Notes: generated by a model from the sequence alone, not told the origin. A stretch of DNA of 8,081 nucleotides from Gammaproteobacteria bacterium (GCA_007571115.1 RKSA01000203.1:1-8081); one strand, 5' to 3'. Shown: positions 1-6,388, counted from the stretch's first letter. Program-made: numbers and translations.

Positions 1-671
1 GGCGAGTCGGCGTAAATCACCCGGATGACATTGCCGTTGGCGATCAGGGCGTTGTTTTCCTCGTCGATGCGCAAGGTTCCCTGGAAAGCGCCGTGTACCG
101 AGTCGGCGCTGAACAGGTTGGCTCGTTTCACCAGGTCTCCCGGTCCGCCAGGGCGCACGACGATGGCTTTCAGGCGCATGTCCTCGCCGGTGCTGGTGCG
201 TTCGATCAGCAGCCGCGCGCAAAGCCGGCCGATGCGGCCGAAACCGTACAGAACCACGTCCTGGGAATGATCCGAAGGGCGTTGCCGCACGCCATCGAGA
301 TAGCCGAGCTCCCTGCGCGCGAATACGTCGGGGGAGATCGCATTAGGGCTTGCCGCGTCGAGCTCCATGTAGCGAACGGTCAACTTGCCGAGGTCGATCC
401 GCGCGTGCCAGAGATCGAGACGCGCCATCGCCATGAGGATCGGATGCGTTTCGAACTCGGACATCTCGTTGCGTTCGATCTGGCGAACGAACCGGTGCGC
501 CTTCATGATGAACGTGACCGAGCGGTTGTGTACCGGCCGACCATAGATGTAGACGCCGACATTGCGCTGGCTGAAAAGCTGGCCGATGACGGGAATCATT
601 TCCTGGACGAGCGCCTCGCGCTGCTTCCAGTTGCTGAAGAAATCGTCAACTTTCGGTCGTTGCTGATCCAC
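1..671 (-). CDS. gap: Glyceraldehyde-3-phosphate dehydrogenase, long N-terminal type (partial)
   Basis: Reading the minus strand from about 671 to the left edge gives 223 codons with no stop; the C-terminal half, including the catalytic Cys, is outside the window. The Rossmann NAD(P)-binding motif GFGRIGR is at residues 143-149, followed by an LFSADSVHGAF segment typical of GAPDH. Before it is a helical extension of about 140 residues with EALVQEMIPVIG, IYGRPVHNRS and IMKAHRF. That extension is characteristic of the long (about 450-490 residue) GAPDH of Pseudomonas and relatives, rather than the 330-residue GapA. The enzyme oxidatively phosphorylates glyceraldehyde-3-phosphate in the cytoplasm; whether this copy runs in glycolysis or gluconeogenesis cannot be told. 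I prefer the GTG start at 669-671: it has AGAGG five bases upstream (677-681), gives an N-terminus of the length I recall in homologues, and lies below a promoter at 705-733. An upstream in-frame ATG at 756-758 (252 codons) and another at 819-821 are alternatives with poor ribosome sites. Divergent from mfd. Confidence 0.88.
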   Translation of the reverse strand, partial: MDQQRPKVDDFFSNWKQREALVQEMIPVIGQLFSQRNVGVYIYGRPVHNRSVTFIMKAHRFVRQIERNEMSEFETHPILMAMARLDLWHARIDLGKLTVRYMELDAASPNAISPDVFARRELGYLDGVRQRPSDHSQDVVLYGFGRIGRLCARLLIERTSTGEDMRLKAIVVRPGGPGDLVKRANLFSADSVHGAFQGTLRIDEENNALIANGNVIRVIYADS

Positions 672-704
672 CGCAGCCTCTACCCGAGCCTTGCAGGAAC
701 CGAA

Positions 705-733
705 ATTATCTTCGCTTTGCCGCAAGTGCGCAA
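705..733 (-). promoter_or_regulatory. Candidate sigma70 promoter for gap
   Basis: On the minus strand, TTGCGC (733-728) and GATAAT (710-705) are separated by exactly 17 bp. This would start transcription near 698, giving a leader of about 27 nt before the GTG at 671. It supports that GTG start, because transcripts from here could not carry the ATG at 758. The -35 match is only moderate and the region is otherwise G+C rich, so a chance match remains possible. Confidence 0.4.
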
Positions 734-770
734 TGCGCTGCAGCCGCAGATTTTGCATCGCTGACTGGGC

Positions 771-776
771 TACAAT
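771..776 (+). promoter_or_regulatory. Possible -10 element for mfd
   Basis: TACAAT on the plus strand lies about 95 bp upstream of the mfd start and is the best -10-like hexamer between gap and mfd. No good -35 box lies 16-18 bp upstream of it; the nearest TTG (753-755, TTGCAT) leaves only a 12-bp spacer. It is a weak call based on one hexamer. Confidence 0.27.
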
Positions 777-826
777 TCGCCTCCGCTTGCGCGGCGAATC
801 GGCCTCAGACCACGCAATCATCCTTT

Positions 827-862
827 GATGACAAGCCCGATGACAAGCGCGATGACCAACCG
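827..862 (+). repeat. 12-bp tandem repeat, three units, in the mfd leader
   Basis: Three consecutive 12-bp units begin GATGACAAGCCC, then GATGACAAGCGC, then GATGACCAACCG. The first two differ at one base and the third has diverged. The array ends 8 bp before the mfd start codon. Each unit carries an ATG in one frame and a TGA in the mfd frame, so it cannot be an N-terminal extension of Mfd. The period of 12 bp keeps frame, as in the other short repeats in this window. Confidence 0.85.
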
Positions 863-878
863 GGCCAGACATGGCTGA
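828..878 (+). other. Possible leader ORF overlapping the mfd start
   Basis: The 12-bp repeat creates a small open frame, MTSPMTSAMTNRARHG, with ATG codons at 828, 840 and 852 and a TGA at 876-878. Its stop lies just inside mfd, whose ATG is at 871, an arrangement that could allow translational coupling or re-initiation. No convincing Shine-Dalgarno sequence precedes any of the three ATGs, so it may simply be a by-product of the repeat. Confidence 0.25.
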
Positions 879-3800
879 AATCTTCCACCCTTCGCTGCCG
901 ACCAGCGCAGGAATCGCGCAATACTGGCCGATCCGGGGCGATTCGGCGAATAGCCTGGCGCTCGCTGCGGCGGCGCGCCAGGGCGCCGGCCCTCTGCTCG
1001 TGGTCTGCGAGGACGCCGAAAGCGTCGACCGGCTGACTCGGGAGCTGCGCTACTTCCTGTCGCGCAATCCGGAGATTCCCGTGCTCGGTCTGCCTGACTG
1101 GGAGATCCTTCCCTACGAGAACTTCTCGCCCCACCAGGACATCGTTTCCGAGCGGCTCGCCTCGCTGCAGCAGCTTCCCGGGCTGACCCGGGGCATCCTC
1201 GTGCTTCCCGTCGCGAGTCTGCTGCTGCGGCTTCCTCCCGCGAGCCACGTCGCGACCAACAGCCTCGATCTTCGTCTTGGCCAAAGCCTGTCGATCGAGC
1301 GCCTGCGCAGGCAACTGGCCGATGCCGGATACGTGGCCGTCGAGACTGTGCTCGACCCTGCCGAGTTCGCCGTGCGCGGCTCGGTGGTGGACCTGTTCCC
1401 CATGGGCAGCAAGACGCCAGTGCGAATCGAGCTGTTCGATGACGAAATCGAGACGCTGCGCACTTTCGACCCGGCGACCCAGCGCACCCAGCAGCAGCTC
1501 CGGGAAATCCGCCCGCTGCCGGGCCGCGAATACCCCCTCGACGAAGCCGCGATCAGCGCCTTCCGCGACCGTTTCCAGGAACGCTTCGACGTCAACCCGC
1601 GACAATGCCCGATCTATCGCGATGTCAGCGATGGCATCGCCTCGCCCGGTCTTGAATACTACCTGCCGCTGTTCTTCGACAAATTGCATACCCTCTTCGA
1701 CTACCTGCCGGAACAGACCCTGGCGGTGCAAGTCGGCAATATCCATGAAGCCGGCGAAGCATTCTTGCGCGAAGTGGCGAACCATCACCGCAACCGCGCC
1801 CACGACTGGCGCCGGCCGATCCTGGCGCCCGACGAAATCTTCCTGCAGGTATCCGAAGCTCTGGCGGCGCTGAAACGCTACCGGCGCATCCGCCTCACCG
1901 ATTCGGCGCGGCAGGTGTTCCGGCTGCGGCAACTTCCCGACATTGCCCTGAATCCGAAATCGCCGGCGCCATGGCAGGCCTTGCTCGAATTCCTTGGGGA
2001 TTGCGAAGCCCGGGTGCTGTTCTGCGCCGAAAGCCCTGGCCGCCGGGAAAGTCTGCAACAGCAATTGAACCGGGTCGGAGTCTGGCCAAAGAGCTTCGAC
2101 CACTGGGAAGACTTCATCGAGGCCGACGCGGCTTGCGGAATCACCGTGGCGCCGATCGACCGCGGGCTCTGGCTCGAAGACGAAGGCCTCGTGCTTATCA
2201 CCGAAGAGGTCCTGTTCGGCAACCGCGTGGCGCAACGGCGGCGACGGCGGCCTTCGCAGCAGCATCCCGACCTGATCCTGAAGAATCTCGCCGAATTGCA
2301 CCTCGACGACGCCATCGTCCACATCGAGCACGGAGTCGGCCGCTATCGTGGCCTGACGACGTTCGGCAGCGAAGGCGAAGACGCCGAGTTTCTCACCATC
2401 GAATACGCCGGGCAAGCCAAATTGTACGTTCCCGTCGACGACTTGCATCTGGTCAGCCGCTACGGCGGCGCAAGCCTCGAAGAGGCGCCGCTGCACTCGC
2501 TCGGCAACGATCAATGGCAGCGCGCGAAACGCAAGGCAGCCGAGCAGATCCGCGACACCGCAGCGGAACTGCTCGAGATTCACGCGCGGCGCGAGGCGGG
2601 CCAGGGGGTCGCATACTCGTGCGAAATTCCCGAATACGAGCGCTTCGCCGCAGCCTTCCCTTTCGAGGAAACCGCCGACCAGCAGACGGCGATCGATGCG
2701 GTGCTCGCCGACATGGCCTCGCCGCGACCGATGGACCGGCTCATCTGCGGCGATGTCGGCTTCGGCAAGACCGAAGTCGCGATGCGCGCGGCATTCATCG
2801 CCGTGCAAAACGGCTGCCAGACAGCCGTGCTCGCTCCAACGACGCTGCTCGCCCAGCAGCATTTCGAGAATTTCCGCGACCGCTTCAGCGACTGGCCTTT
2901 CATCGTCGAAGTGCTCTCGCGTTTCAAGACCGCAGCCGAGCAGAAGCAGGTTCTCGAACGCGTTCGCTCGGGCGGAGTCGACATCCTCATCGGCACCCAC
3001 AGCCTGCTTGGCAGCAGGATTTCCTATGCCAGGCTCGGCCTGCTCATCGTTGACGAGGAGCATCGCTTCGGCGTCAGGCAGAAGGAAAGGCTCAAGTCGC
3101 TGCGCGCGAGCGTCGACATCCTGACCTTGACCGCGACGCCGATCCCGCGCACGCTCAACATGGCCTTGGCGGAAATGCGCGATCTGTCGCTGATCGTCAC
3201 GCCTCCGGCCAAACGCCTGTCGATCCGCACCTTCGTTCGCGAACACGAGGAGACCATCGTCAAGGAGGCGATCAGCCGCGAGCTGCTGCGCGGCGGCCAG
3301 GTGTTCTACGTGCATAACGAGGTGCGCAGCATGGAGCGCGTGCTCGCCCAGCTCGGCAAGATCGCTCCCCAGGCGCGGCTTGCCATGGCCCATGGCCAGA
3401 TGCCGGAGCGGCAGCTCGAAAAGGTCATGGCCGATTTCTACCACAAGCGCTACAACGTGCTCATCTGCTCGACGATCATCGAAACGGGTATCGACATTCC
3501 CAGCGCCAATACCATCATCATCAACCGGGCCGACAAGCTCGGCCTCGCGCAGTTGCACCAGTTGCGCGGCCGCGTCGGCCGCTCGCATCACCAGGCCTAT
3601 GCGTATCTGCTCATCCCCGACCGCCGCGCGCTTGCGGCCGATGCCCGCAAGCGCATCGAGGCGATCGAGACCACCACCGAGCTCGGCGCCGGTTTCGCCC
3701 TCGCCTCCCACGACCTGGAAATCCGCGGCGCCGGCGAACTGCTCGGCGAGGAGCAAAGCGGCCATCTGCAAAAGATCGGCTATGCGCTATACATGGATCT

Positions 3801-4329
3801 GCTGATGGACTCGGTGCGGGCGATCCGCGAAGGCAGGATGCCAGGAGGCGCGCTCGAACGCGAGGACGCCGTCGAGATCAATTTGCGCATCCCGGCGCTG
3901 ATTCCCGAGCAGTACCTGCCCGATGCCCATACCCGGCTGGTGCTGTACAAGCGCATCGCCTCGTGCCAGAGCAAGGAAGAATTCCACGAGCTGCAAGTGG
4001 AGATGATCGACCGGTTCGGGCTGCTGCCAGCAGCGCTGCGATCGCTGTTCCGCTTGAGCGAACTGAAATTGCTCGCCCGGCAGCTTGGCATCGGCAAGAT
4101 CGAGGCCAATGCGAGCGGTGGCCGCATCGAGTTCCTCGACGACGCCCGGATCGACGTGACGGCGGTGGCGCAGCTCGTCCAGTCCGAACCGCACAACTTC
4201 GGCCTCGGCGGAACAAGCCAGTTGCAGCTCAAGAAAGCCTTCCGCGAGGCCGACGACAAGCTTGGCTACATCGAGGCCCTGCTCGGGCGCATCACGCAGC
4301 CCGGGCTGCCAGCCGCGCGGACGGCTTGA
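871..4329 (+). CDS. mfd: Transcription-repair coupling factor Mfd
   Basis: Complete 1152-residue protein (E. coli Mfd is 1148). Mfd recognises RNA polymerase stalled at a lesion, pushes it off with its DNA translocase, and recruits UvrA for nucleotide excision repair. The N-terminal third is the UvrB-like, UvrA-contacting region (for example GLPDWEILPYENFSPHQD). The RNA-polymerase-interacting domain spans roughly residues 475-560 (HIEHGVGRYRGL, then LYVPVDDLHLVSRY). The superfamily 2 RecG-like motor follows: Walker A GDVGFGKTE at 627-635 (Lys633), the DEEH box at 728-731, LTATPIPRT at 753-761, ETGIDIP from 871, and QLRGRVGRS at 897-905. A C-terminal regulatory domain completes it. All motor residues look intact. 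The ATG at 871 is fixed on the 5' side by an in-frame TGA at 853-855. The ribosome-binding site is poor: nothing purine-rich is seen in the 12 bases before the ATG. Divergent from gap and probably co-transcribed with csiV. Confidence 0.98.
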   Translation: MAEIFHPSLPTSAGIAQYWPIRGDSANSLALAAAARQGAGPLLVVCEDAESVDRLTRELRYFLSRNPEIPVLGLPDWEILPYENFSPHQDIVSERLASLQQLPGLTRGILVLPVASLLLRLPPASHVATNSLDLRLGQSLSIERLRRQLADAGYVAVETVLDPAEFAVRGSVVDLFPMGSKTPVRIELFDDEIETLRTFDPATQRTQQQLREIRPLPGREYPLDEAAISAFRDRFQERFDVNPRQCPIYRDVSDGIASPGLEYYLPLFFDKLHTLFDYLPEQTLAVQVGNIHEAGEAFLREVANHHRNRAHDWRRPILAPDEIFLQVSEALAALKRYRRIRLTDSARQVFRLRQLPDIALNPKSPAPWQALLEFLGDCEARVLFCAESPGRRESLQQQLNRVGVWPKSFDHWEDFIEADAACGITVAPIDRGLWLEDEGLVLITEEVLFGNRVAQRRRRRPSQQHPDLILKNLAELHLDDAIVHIEHGVGRYRGLTTFGSEGEDAEFLTIEYAGQAKLYVPVDDLHLVSRYGGASLEEAPLHSLGNDQWQRAKRKAAEQIRDTAAELLEIHARREAGQGVAYSCEIPEYERFAAAFPFEETADQQTAIDAVLADMASPRPMDRLICGDVGFGKTEVAMRAAFIAVQNGCQTAVLAPTTLLAQQHFENFRDRFSDWPFIVEVLSRFKTAAEQKQVLERVRSGGVDILIGTHSLLGSRISYARLGLLIVDEEHRFGVRQKERLKSLRASVDILTLTATPIPRTLNMALAEMRDLSLIVTPPAKRLSIRTFVREHEETIVKEAISRELLRGGQVFYVHNEVRSMERVLAQLGKIAPQARLAMAHGQMPERQLEKVMADFYHKRYNVLICSTIIETGIDIPSANTIIINRADKLGLAQLHQLRGRVGRSHHQAYAYLLIPDRRALAADARKRIEAIETTTELGAGFALASHDLEIRGAGELLGEEQSGHLQKIGYALYMDLLMDSVRAIREGRMPGGALEREDAVEINLRIPALIPEQYLPDAHTRLVLYKRIASCQSKEEFHELQVEMIDRFGLLPAALRSLFRLSELKLLARQLGIGKIEANASGGRIEFLDDARIDVTAVAQLVQSEPHNFGLGGTSQLQLKKAFREADDKLGYIEALLGRITQPGLPAARTA

Positions 4330-4387
4330 AGTCGTGGCATTCGCGATGTTGCCAATGTCCCAAGCCGCCTTGCCGAGATTTCCCGGC

Positions 4388-5281
4388 ATGCGGCGGCTCG
4401 CTGAAGACTTTCGCGCGCGCCTCGCCTCGCTGTTGCTGCCCTTGACGCTCGCTTGCGGCATCAGTCTTGCCGGCAGCGCCGACGCGCAAGATTTCGAGCG
4501 CTGGTTCCAGGTCGAAGTGACGGTTTTCAGCAACGAGCCGGTCGCCGACCGCGAGCGCGAAAGCTGGCCAGCCGCAGCGCCGCCGCAGGTCTGGCCAGAG
4601 AACATGGTCGAACTTCGGCAAGTCAGCGACTTGCTGTTGCCTGAATCGTCCGCGCCTGAGCCCGAGCCCGAGCCGGACAGCGAAACGCTGCCCCCCGAGC
4701 TCGCGCCCTGGCGCGACACCGGACCGTTTCCCGCCGAGGCAGGCACAGGATTGCGCCTCCCCGACCTGGAGCGAGACGCGTTCCTCGCCCTGCCCGCTTC
4801 GCTGAGCGACTTCCGCCAGACCAACCGGGCACTTTCCCAGGCGCCGCAGTATCGCGTGCTGTTCAGTGGCCTGTGGCGGCAGCCCGTGGGGGATTTCGCT
4901 GCGCCGCTGCGACCGGTCCACATCGCCGGCGGAGAGAGAGTCGCTGGAAGAACCGAATTGCAAGGGATGATGAGCCTGCGCTTCAACGCCAACCGCGACC
5001 GGGTGCTTTGCGACGTCGAGCTCTGGCTCATCGAAACAGATGCTGCAAGCTCGCGGCGCCAGTCAATGCAAGCTCGGTCGAGGCAGCAGTCGATGCAGCA
5101 AGAACCTGTGCAGCAAGAACCTGTGCAGCAAGAGCCTCGCCGCGTCTACAAAATGCAGCAGAGGCGCGAATTGCGCAGCGGCGAATTCCATTATCTCGAC
5201 CACCCCGCGCTTGGCGTCATCGTGCAGATCACCCGCTACGACGTGCCGCCGCCGCTCGAGCCGCCTGGGGAGCAGGACTGA
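4388..5281 (+). CDS. csiV: CsiV-family exported protein
   Basis: 297 residues from the ATG at 4388. An N-terminal signal peptide is visible: basic MRR, then a hydrophobic stretch at about 12-29 (LASLLLPLTLACGISLAG), with a probable signal-peptidase-I site after ADA at 31-33; the mature protein would begin QDFERWFQVEV. The rest fits the CsiV family (cell shape integrity, named in Vibrio; a periplasmic protein linked to peptidoglycan), with a YRVLFSGLWRQPV segment at 155-167, a central LQGMMSLRFN, and the C-terminal LRSGEFHYLDHPALGVIVQITRYDVP at 262-287. Family position directly downstream of mfd also agrees. Its role in this organism is inferred. Two low-complexity parts stand out: an acidic EPEPEPD run near 91-97, and a Gln-rich insertion at about 223-251 with tandem QQEPV units. 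Starts at 4346, 4355 and 4262 are also in frame; 4388 gives the cleanest signal peptide. It follows the mfd stop by 58 bp with no promoter or terminator seen, so an mfd-csiV operon is likely. Confidence 0.78.
   Translation: MRRLAEDFRARLASLLLPLTLACGISLAGSADAQDFERWFQVEVTVFSNEPVADRERESWPAAAPPQVWPENMVELRQVSDLLLPESSAPEPEPEPDSETLPPELAPWRDTGPFPAEAGTGLRLPDLERDAFLALPASLSDFRQTNRALSQAPQYRVLFSGLWRQPVGDFAAPLRPVHIAGGERVAGRTELQGMMSLRFNANRDRVLCDVELWLIETDAASSRRQSMQARSRQQSMQQEPVQQEPVQQEPRRVYKMQQRRELRSGEFHYLDHPALGVIVQITRYDVPPPLEPPGEQD
5093..5137 (+). repeat. 15-bp tandem repeat, three units, inside csiV
   Basis: Three 15-bp units are nearly identical: ATGCAGCAAGAACCT, GTGCAGCAAGAACCT and GTGCAGCAAGAGCCT. They encode QQEP(V/R) three times at residues about 236-251 of the CsiV-family protein. 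A looser 27-bp duplication encoding RQSMQ and QQSMQ lies just upstream (about 5054-5098). The unit is a multiple of three, so changes in copy number would keep frame. Confidence 0.9.
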
Positions 5282-5294
5282 ACAGCAACAAGGC

Positions 5295-6050
5295 TCAAAT
5301 GCCTCCCGCTTCGGACTCGACGAGCGCCTCGACGATTCCGATCAGTTCGACGGTGCCGAAGCCGTGTACGCGCTTGATGTCGGCCATTTCGATCAGGCCT
5401 TCGCCGAGCCCCGCAGCCCAGTTCACCGAAAGCGCCAGGCAGGCGTAGCGAACCTGCAATTCCCGCGCCAGCACGGCTTCGGGCATGCTCGTCATTCCCA
5501 CCATGTCGCAACCATCGCGGCGCAGGCGCAAAATCTCCGCCGCAGTCTCGAGCCGCGGCCCTTGCAGCACGCCATAGACTCCGCCGAACTTGATCTGCTT
5601 GCCGACTTTCGCCGCAGCATCGCGAAGCGCCTGGCGCAGCGGCTCGTCGTAGGGCCGAGTGAAGTCGATGTGCCGGGGCGCCTGGTCGGCACCATCGAAA
5701 AAGCTGTTTTCCCGGCCCCAAGTGTAGTCGATGAGCTGCTTCGGTATCGCCATGGCGCCAGGCGGAAGATCCTCGCTGATCCCGCCGACGGTGTTGGTCG
5801 CGATGATGCGGTCGACACCAAGGCTTTGCAGCGCCCAGAGATTGGCCCTGTAGTTGACCTTGTGGGCGGGAATGCGGTCACCGGCGGCATGACGTGGCAG
5901 AAACGCGATGCGGACGTCCTTCATGCGGCAAAGATCGACTTGCACGGGGCCGCCGTAGGGAGTCCGGACCGCTTCGATGGTTTCGCTTTCCAGCGCGCGA
6001 ACCTCGCCGCGCAAGGAGCCAAGCCCCGAACCTCCGATGACTGCGAGCAT
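5295..6050 (-). CDS. S-methyl-5'-thioinosine / methylthioadenosine phosphorylase family protein
   Basis: 251 residues in the MTAP/PNP branch of trimeric nucleoside phosphorylases, which cleave a nucleoside with phosphate to a free base and ribose-1-phosphate (or 5-methylthioribose-1-phosphate). Visible motifs: phosphate loop GGSG at 6-9, RH at 53-54, HKVNYRANLWAL at 63-74, GVYGVLQGPRLETAAE at 157-172, GMTSMPEA at 185-192 and VNWAAG at 209-214. Human MTAP has Asp residues in its base pocket where this protein reads VNW. Asn there fits recognition of a 6-oxopurine, as in PNP, so methylthioinosine is the more likely substrate (inference). The RHG motif with a downstream His seen in MTAP reads RHAAGD here. 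The start at 6050 begins MLAVIGGSGL as expected and has AAGGAGG nine bases upstream (6060-6066). A longer in-frame start at 6179 would run into tRNA-Arg and is rejected. It converges on csiV with 13 bp between stop codons, and sits 99 bp downstream of tRNA-Arg on the same strand. Ordinary PNP activity cannot be excluded. Confidence 0.88.
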   Translation of the reverse strand: MLAVIGGSGLGSLRGEVRALESETIEAVRTPYGGPVQVDLCRMKDVRIAFLPRHAAGDRIPAHKVNYRANLWALQSLGVDRIIATNTVGGISEDLPPGAMAIPKQLIDYTWGRENSFFDGADQAPRHIDFTRPYDEPLRQALRDAAAKVGKQIKFGGVYGVLQGPRLETAAEILRLRRDGCDMVGMTSMPEAVLARELQVRYACLALSVNWAAGLGEGLIEMADIKRVHGFGTVELIGIVEALVESEAGGI

Positions 6051-6065
6051 GCTTGCGCTCCTCCT

Positions 6066-6110
6066 TGCTCGATTGGCGCGATCAGCGCGATTGCCACGAC
6101 TGCCACGATC
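6066..6110 (-). repeat. 9-bp imperfect tandem repeat, five units, upstream of the phosphorylase gene
   Basis: Five 9-bp units in plus-strand reading are TGCTCGATT, GGCGCGATC, AGCGCGATT, GCCACGACT and GCCACGATC. They share a CGAT/CGAC core. The array ends at the edge of the Shine-Dalgarno sequence of the phosphorylase gene and fills about half of the 99-bp gap to tRNA-Arg. It is imperfect, so it is probably an old expansion. Confidence 0.65.
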
Positions 6111-6117
6111 GACAGCA

Positions 6118-6132
6118 GGCGGAATCGCCGCC
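6118..6132 (-). other. Small hairpin after tRNA-Arg
   Basis: GGCGG and CCGCC form a perfect 5-bp stem with a 5-nt loop about 18 nt past the tRNA-Arg 3' end. No run of T follows on the minus strand, so it does not qualify as an intrinsic terminator. It might mark a processing site or be chance in G+C-rich DNA. Confidence 0.2.
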
Positions 6133-6149
6133 CACCGGACCTGGATGAC

Positions 6150-6226
6150 TGGCACGCCCGGCAGGACTTGAACCTGCAACCCTCGGCTTAGAAGGCCGAT
6201 GCTCTATCCGGTTGAGCTACGGGCGC
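6150..6226 (-). tRNA. tRNA-Arg (anticodon TCT)
   Basis: 77 nt on the minus strand. The 5' arm GCGCCCG pairs with CGGGCGT, giving a G-T first pair. The anticodon stem TCGGC/GCCGA closes the loop CTTCTAA, giving TCT, which reads AGA and probably AGG. The T arm GCAGGTTCAAGTCCTGC is intact and the CCA is encoded (6150-6152). Length, arms and invariant bases closely resemble E. coli tRNA-Arg(TCT). It is the last tRNA of the cluster, 66 nt after tRNA-His. Confidence 0.97.
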
Positions 6227-6259
6227 GCGACCTGAAGGTGAATCGCAGCATTTCCCGAG

Positions 6260-6284
6260 CGCAGCGGCAAATCCTGCCGCAGCG
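6260..6284 (-). other. Hairpin in the tRNA-His / tRNA-Arg spacer
   Basis: GCGGCA (6264-6269) and TGCCGC (6275-6280) form a 6-bp stem with a 5-nt loop. After one A-A mismatch, three more pairs extend it outward. It occupies the middle of the 66-nt spacer between two tRNAs. With no T run after it, it looks like a possible processing structure rather than a terminator. Confidence 0.35.
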
Positions 6285-6292
6285 AAACAAAA

Positions 6293-6369
6293 TGGGGTGA
6301 CCGATGGGGCTCGAACCCACGACAACCGGAGTCACAGTCCGGGGCTCTACCAACTGAGCTACGGTCACC
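6293..6369 (-). tRNA. tRNA-His (anticodon GTG)
   Basis: 77 nt on the minus strand. It begins with the extra G(-1) specific to tRNA-His, opposite C73, then the acceptor GTGACCG paired with CGGTCAC. The anticodon stem CCGGA/TCCGG encloses CTGTGAC, giving GTG for histidine codons. The T arm GTGGGTTCGAGCCCCAT is normal and CCA is encoded at 6293-6295. It lies 19 nt downstream of tRNA-Pro, so the two are surely co-transcribed. Confidence 0.97.
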
Positions 6370-6388
6370 ACGAGCAAAAGACGGGGGC

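Noticed and set aside
93..764. A 223-codon plus-strand frame at the left end
   Set aside because: It lies in register opposite the gap reading frame, which carries clear GAPDH motifs. The plus-strand translation resembles nothing and is a codon-bias shadow.
805..3771. A 988-codon open frame on the minus strand opposite mfd
   Set aside because: Its codons are in exact register with mfd codons, so it stays open only because mfd lacks TTA, CTA and TCA codons, as G+C-rich genes often do. The translation has no recognisable domain, while mfd on the plus strand is a full, conserved protein.
4262..4387. Longer starts for the CsiV-family gene (4262, 4346, 4355)
   Set aside because: 4262 would overlap the end of mfd, and all three put extra residues before a signal peptide that fits best from 4388. 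The starts at 4346 and 4355 cannot be fully excluded.
3787..5031. A 414-codon minus-strand frame across the mfd/csiV junction
   Set aside because: It lies opposite two well-supported genes and has low-complexity Arg/Ser-rich sequence typical of antisense shadows.
5921..6140. A minus-strand frame reading like a signal peptide (RRFRLLSIVAVVAIALIAP, then AQAC)
   Set aside because: The hydrophobic run comes from the 9-bp repeat read in another frame; the frame lacks a ribosome site and then runs out of frame through the phosphorylase gene. Probably chance.
6051..6179. N-terminal extension of the phosphorylase to an ATG at 6179
   Set aside because: The extension would be encoded partly by tRNA-Arg and the 9-bp repeat, whereas MLAVIGGSGL at 6050 is the family N-terminus and has a strong Shine-Dalgarno sequence.
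5040..6191. A 383-codon plus-strand frame over the end of csiV and the phosphorylase gene
   Set aside because: It is in register opposite the phosphorylase codons, overlaps the csiV coding sequence and runs into tRNA-Arg. No motif supports it.
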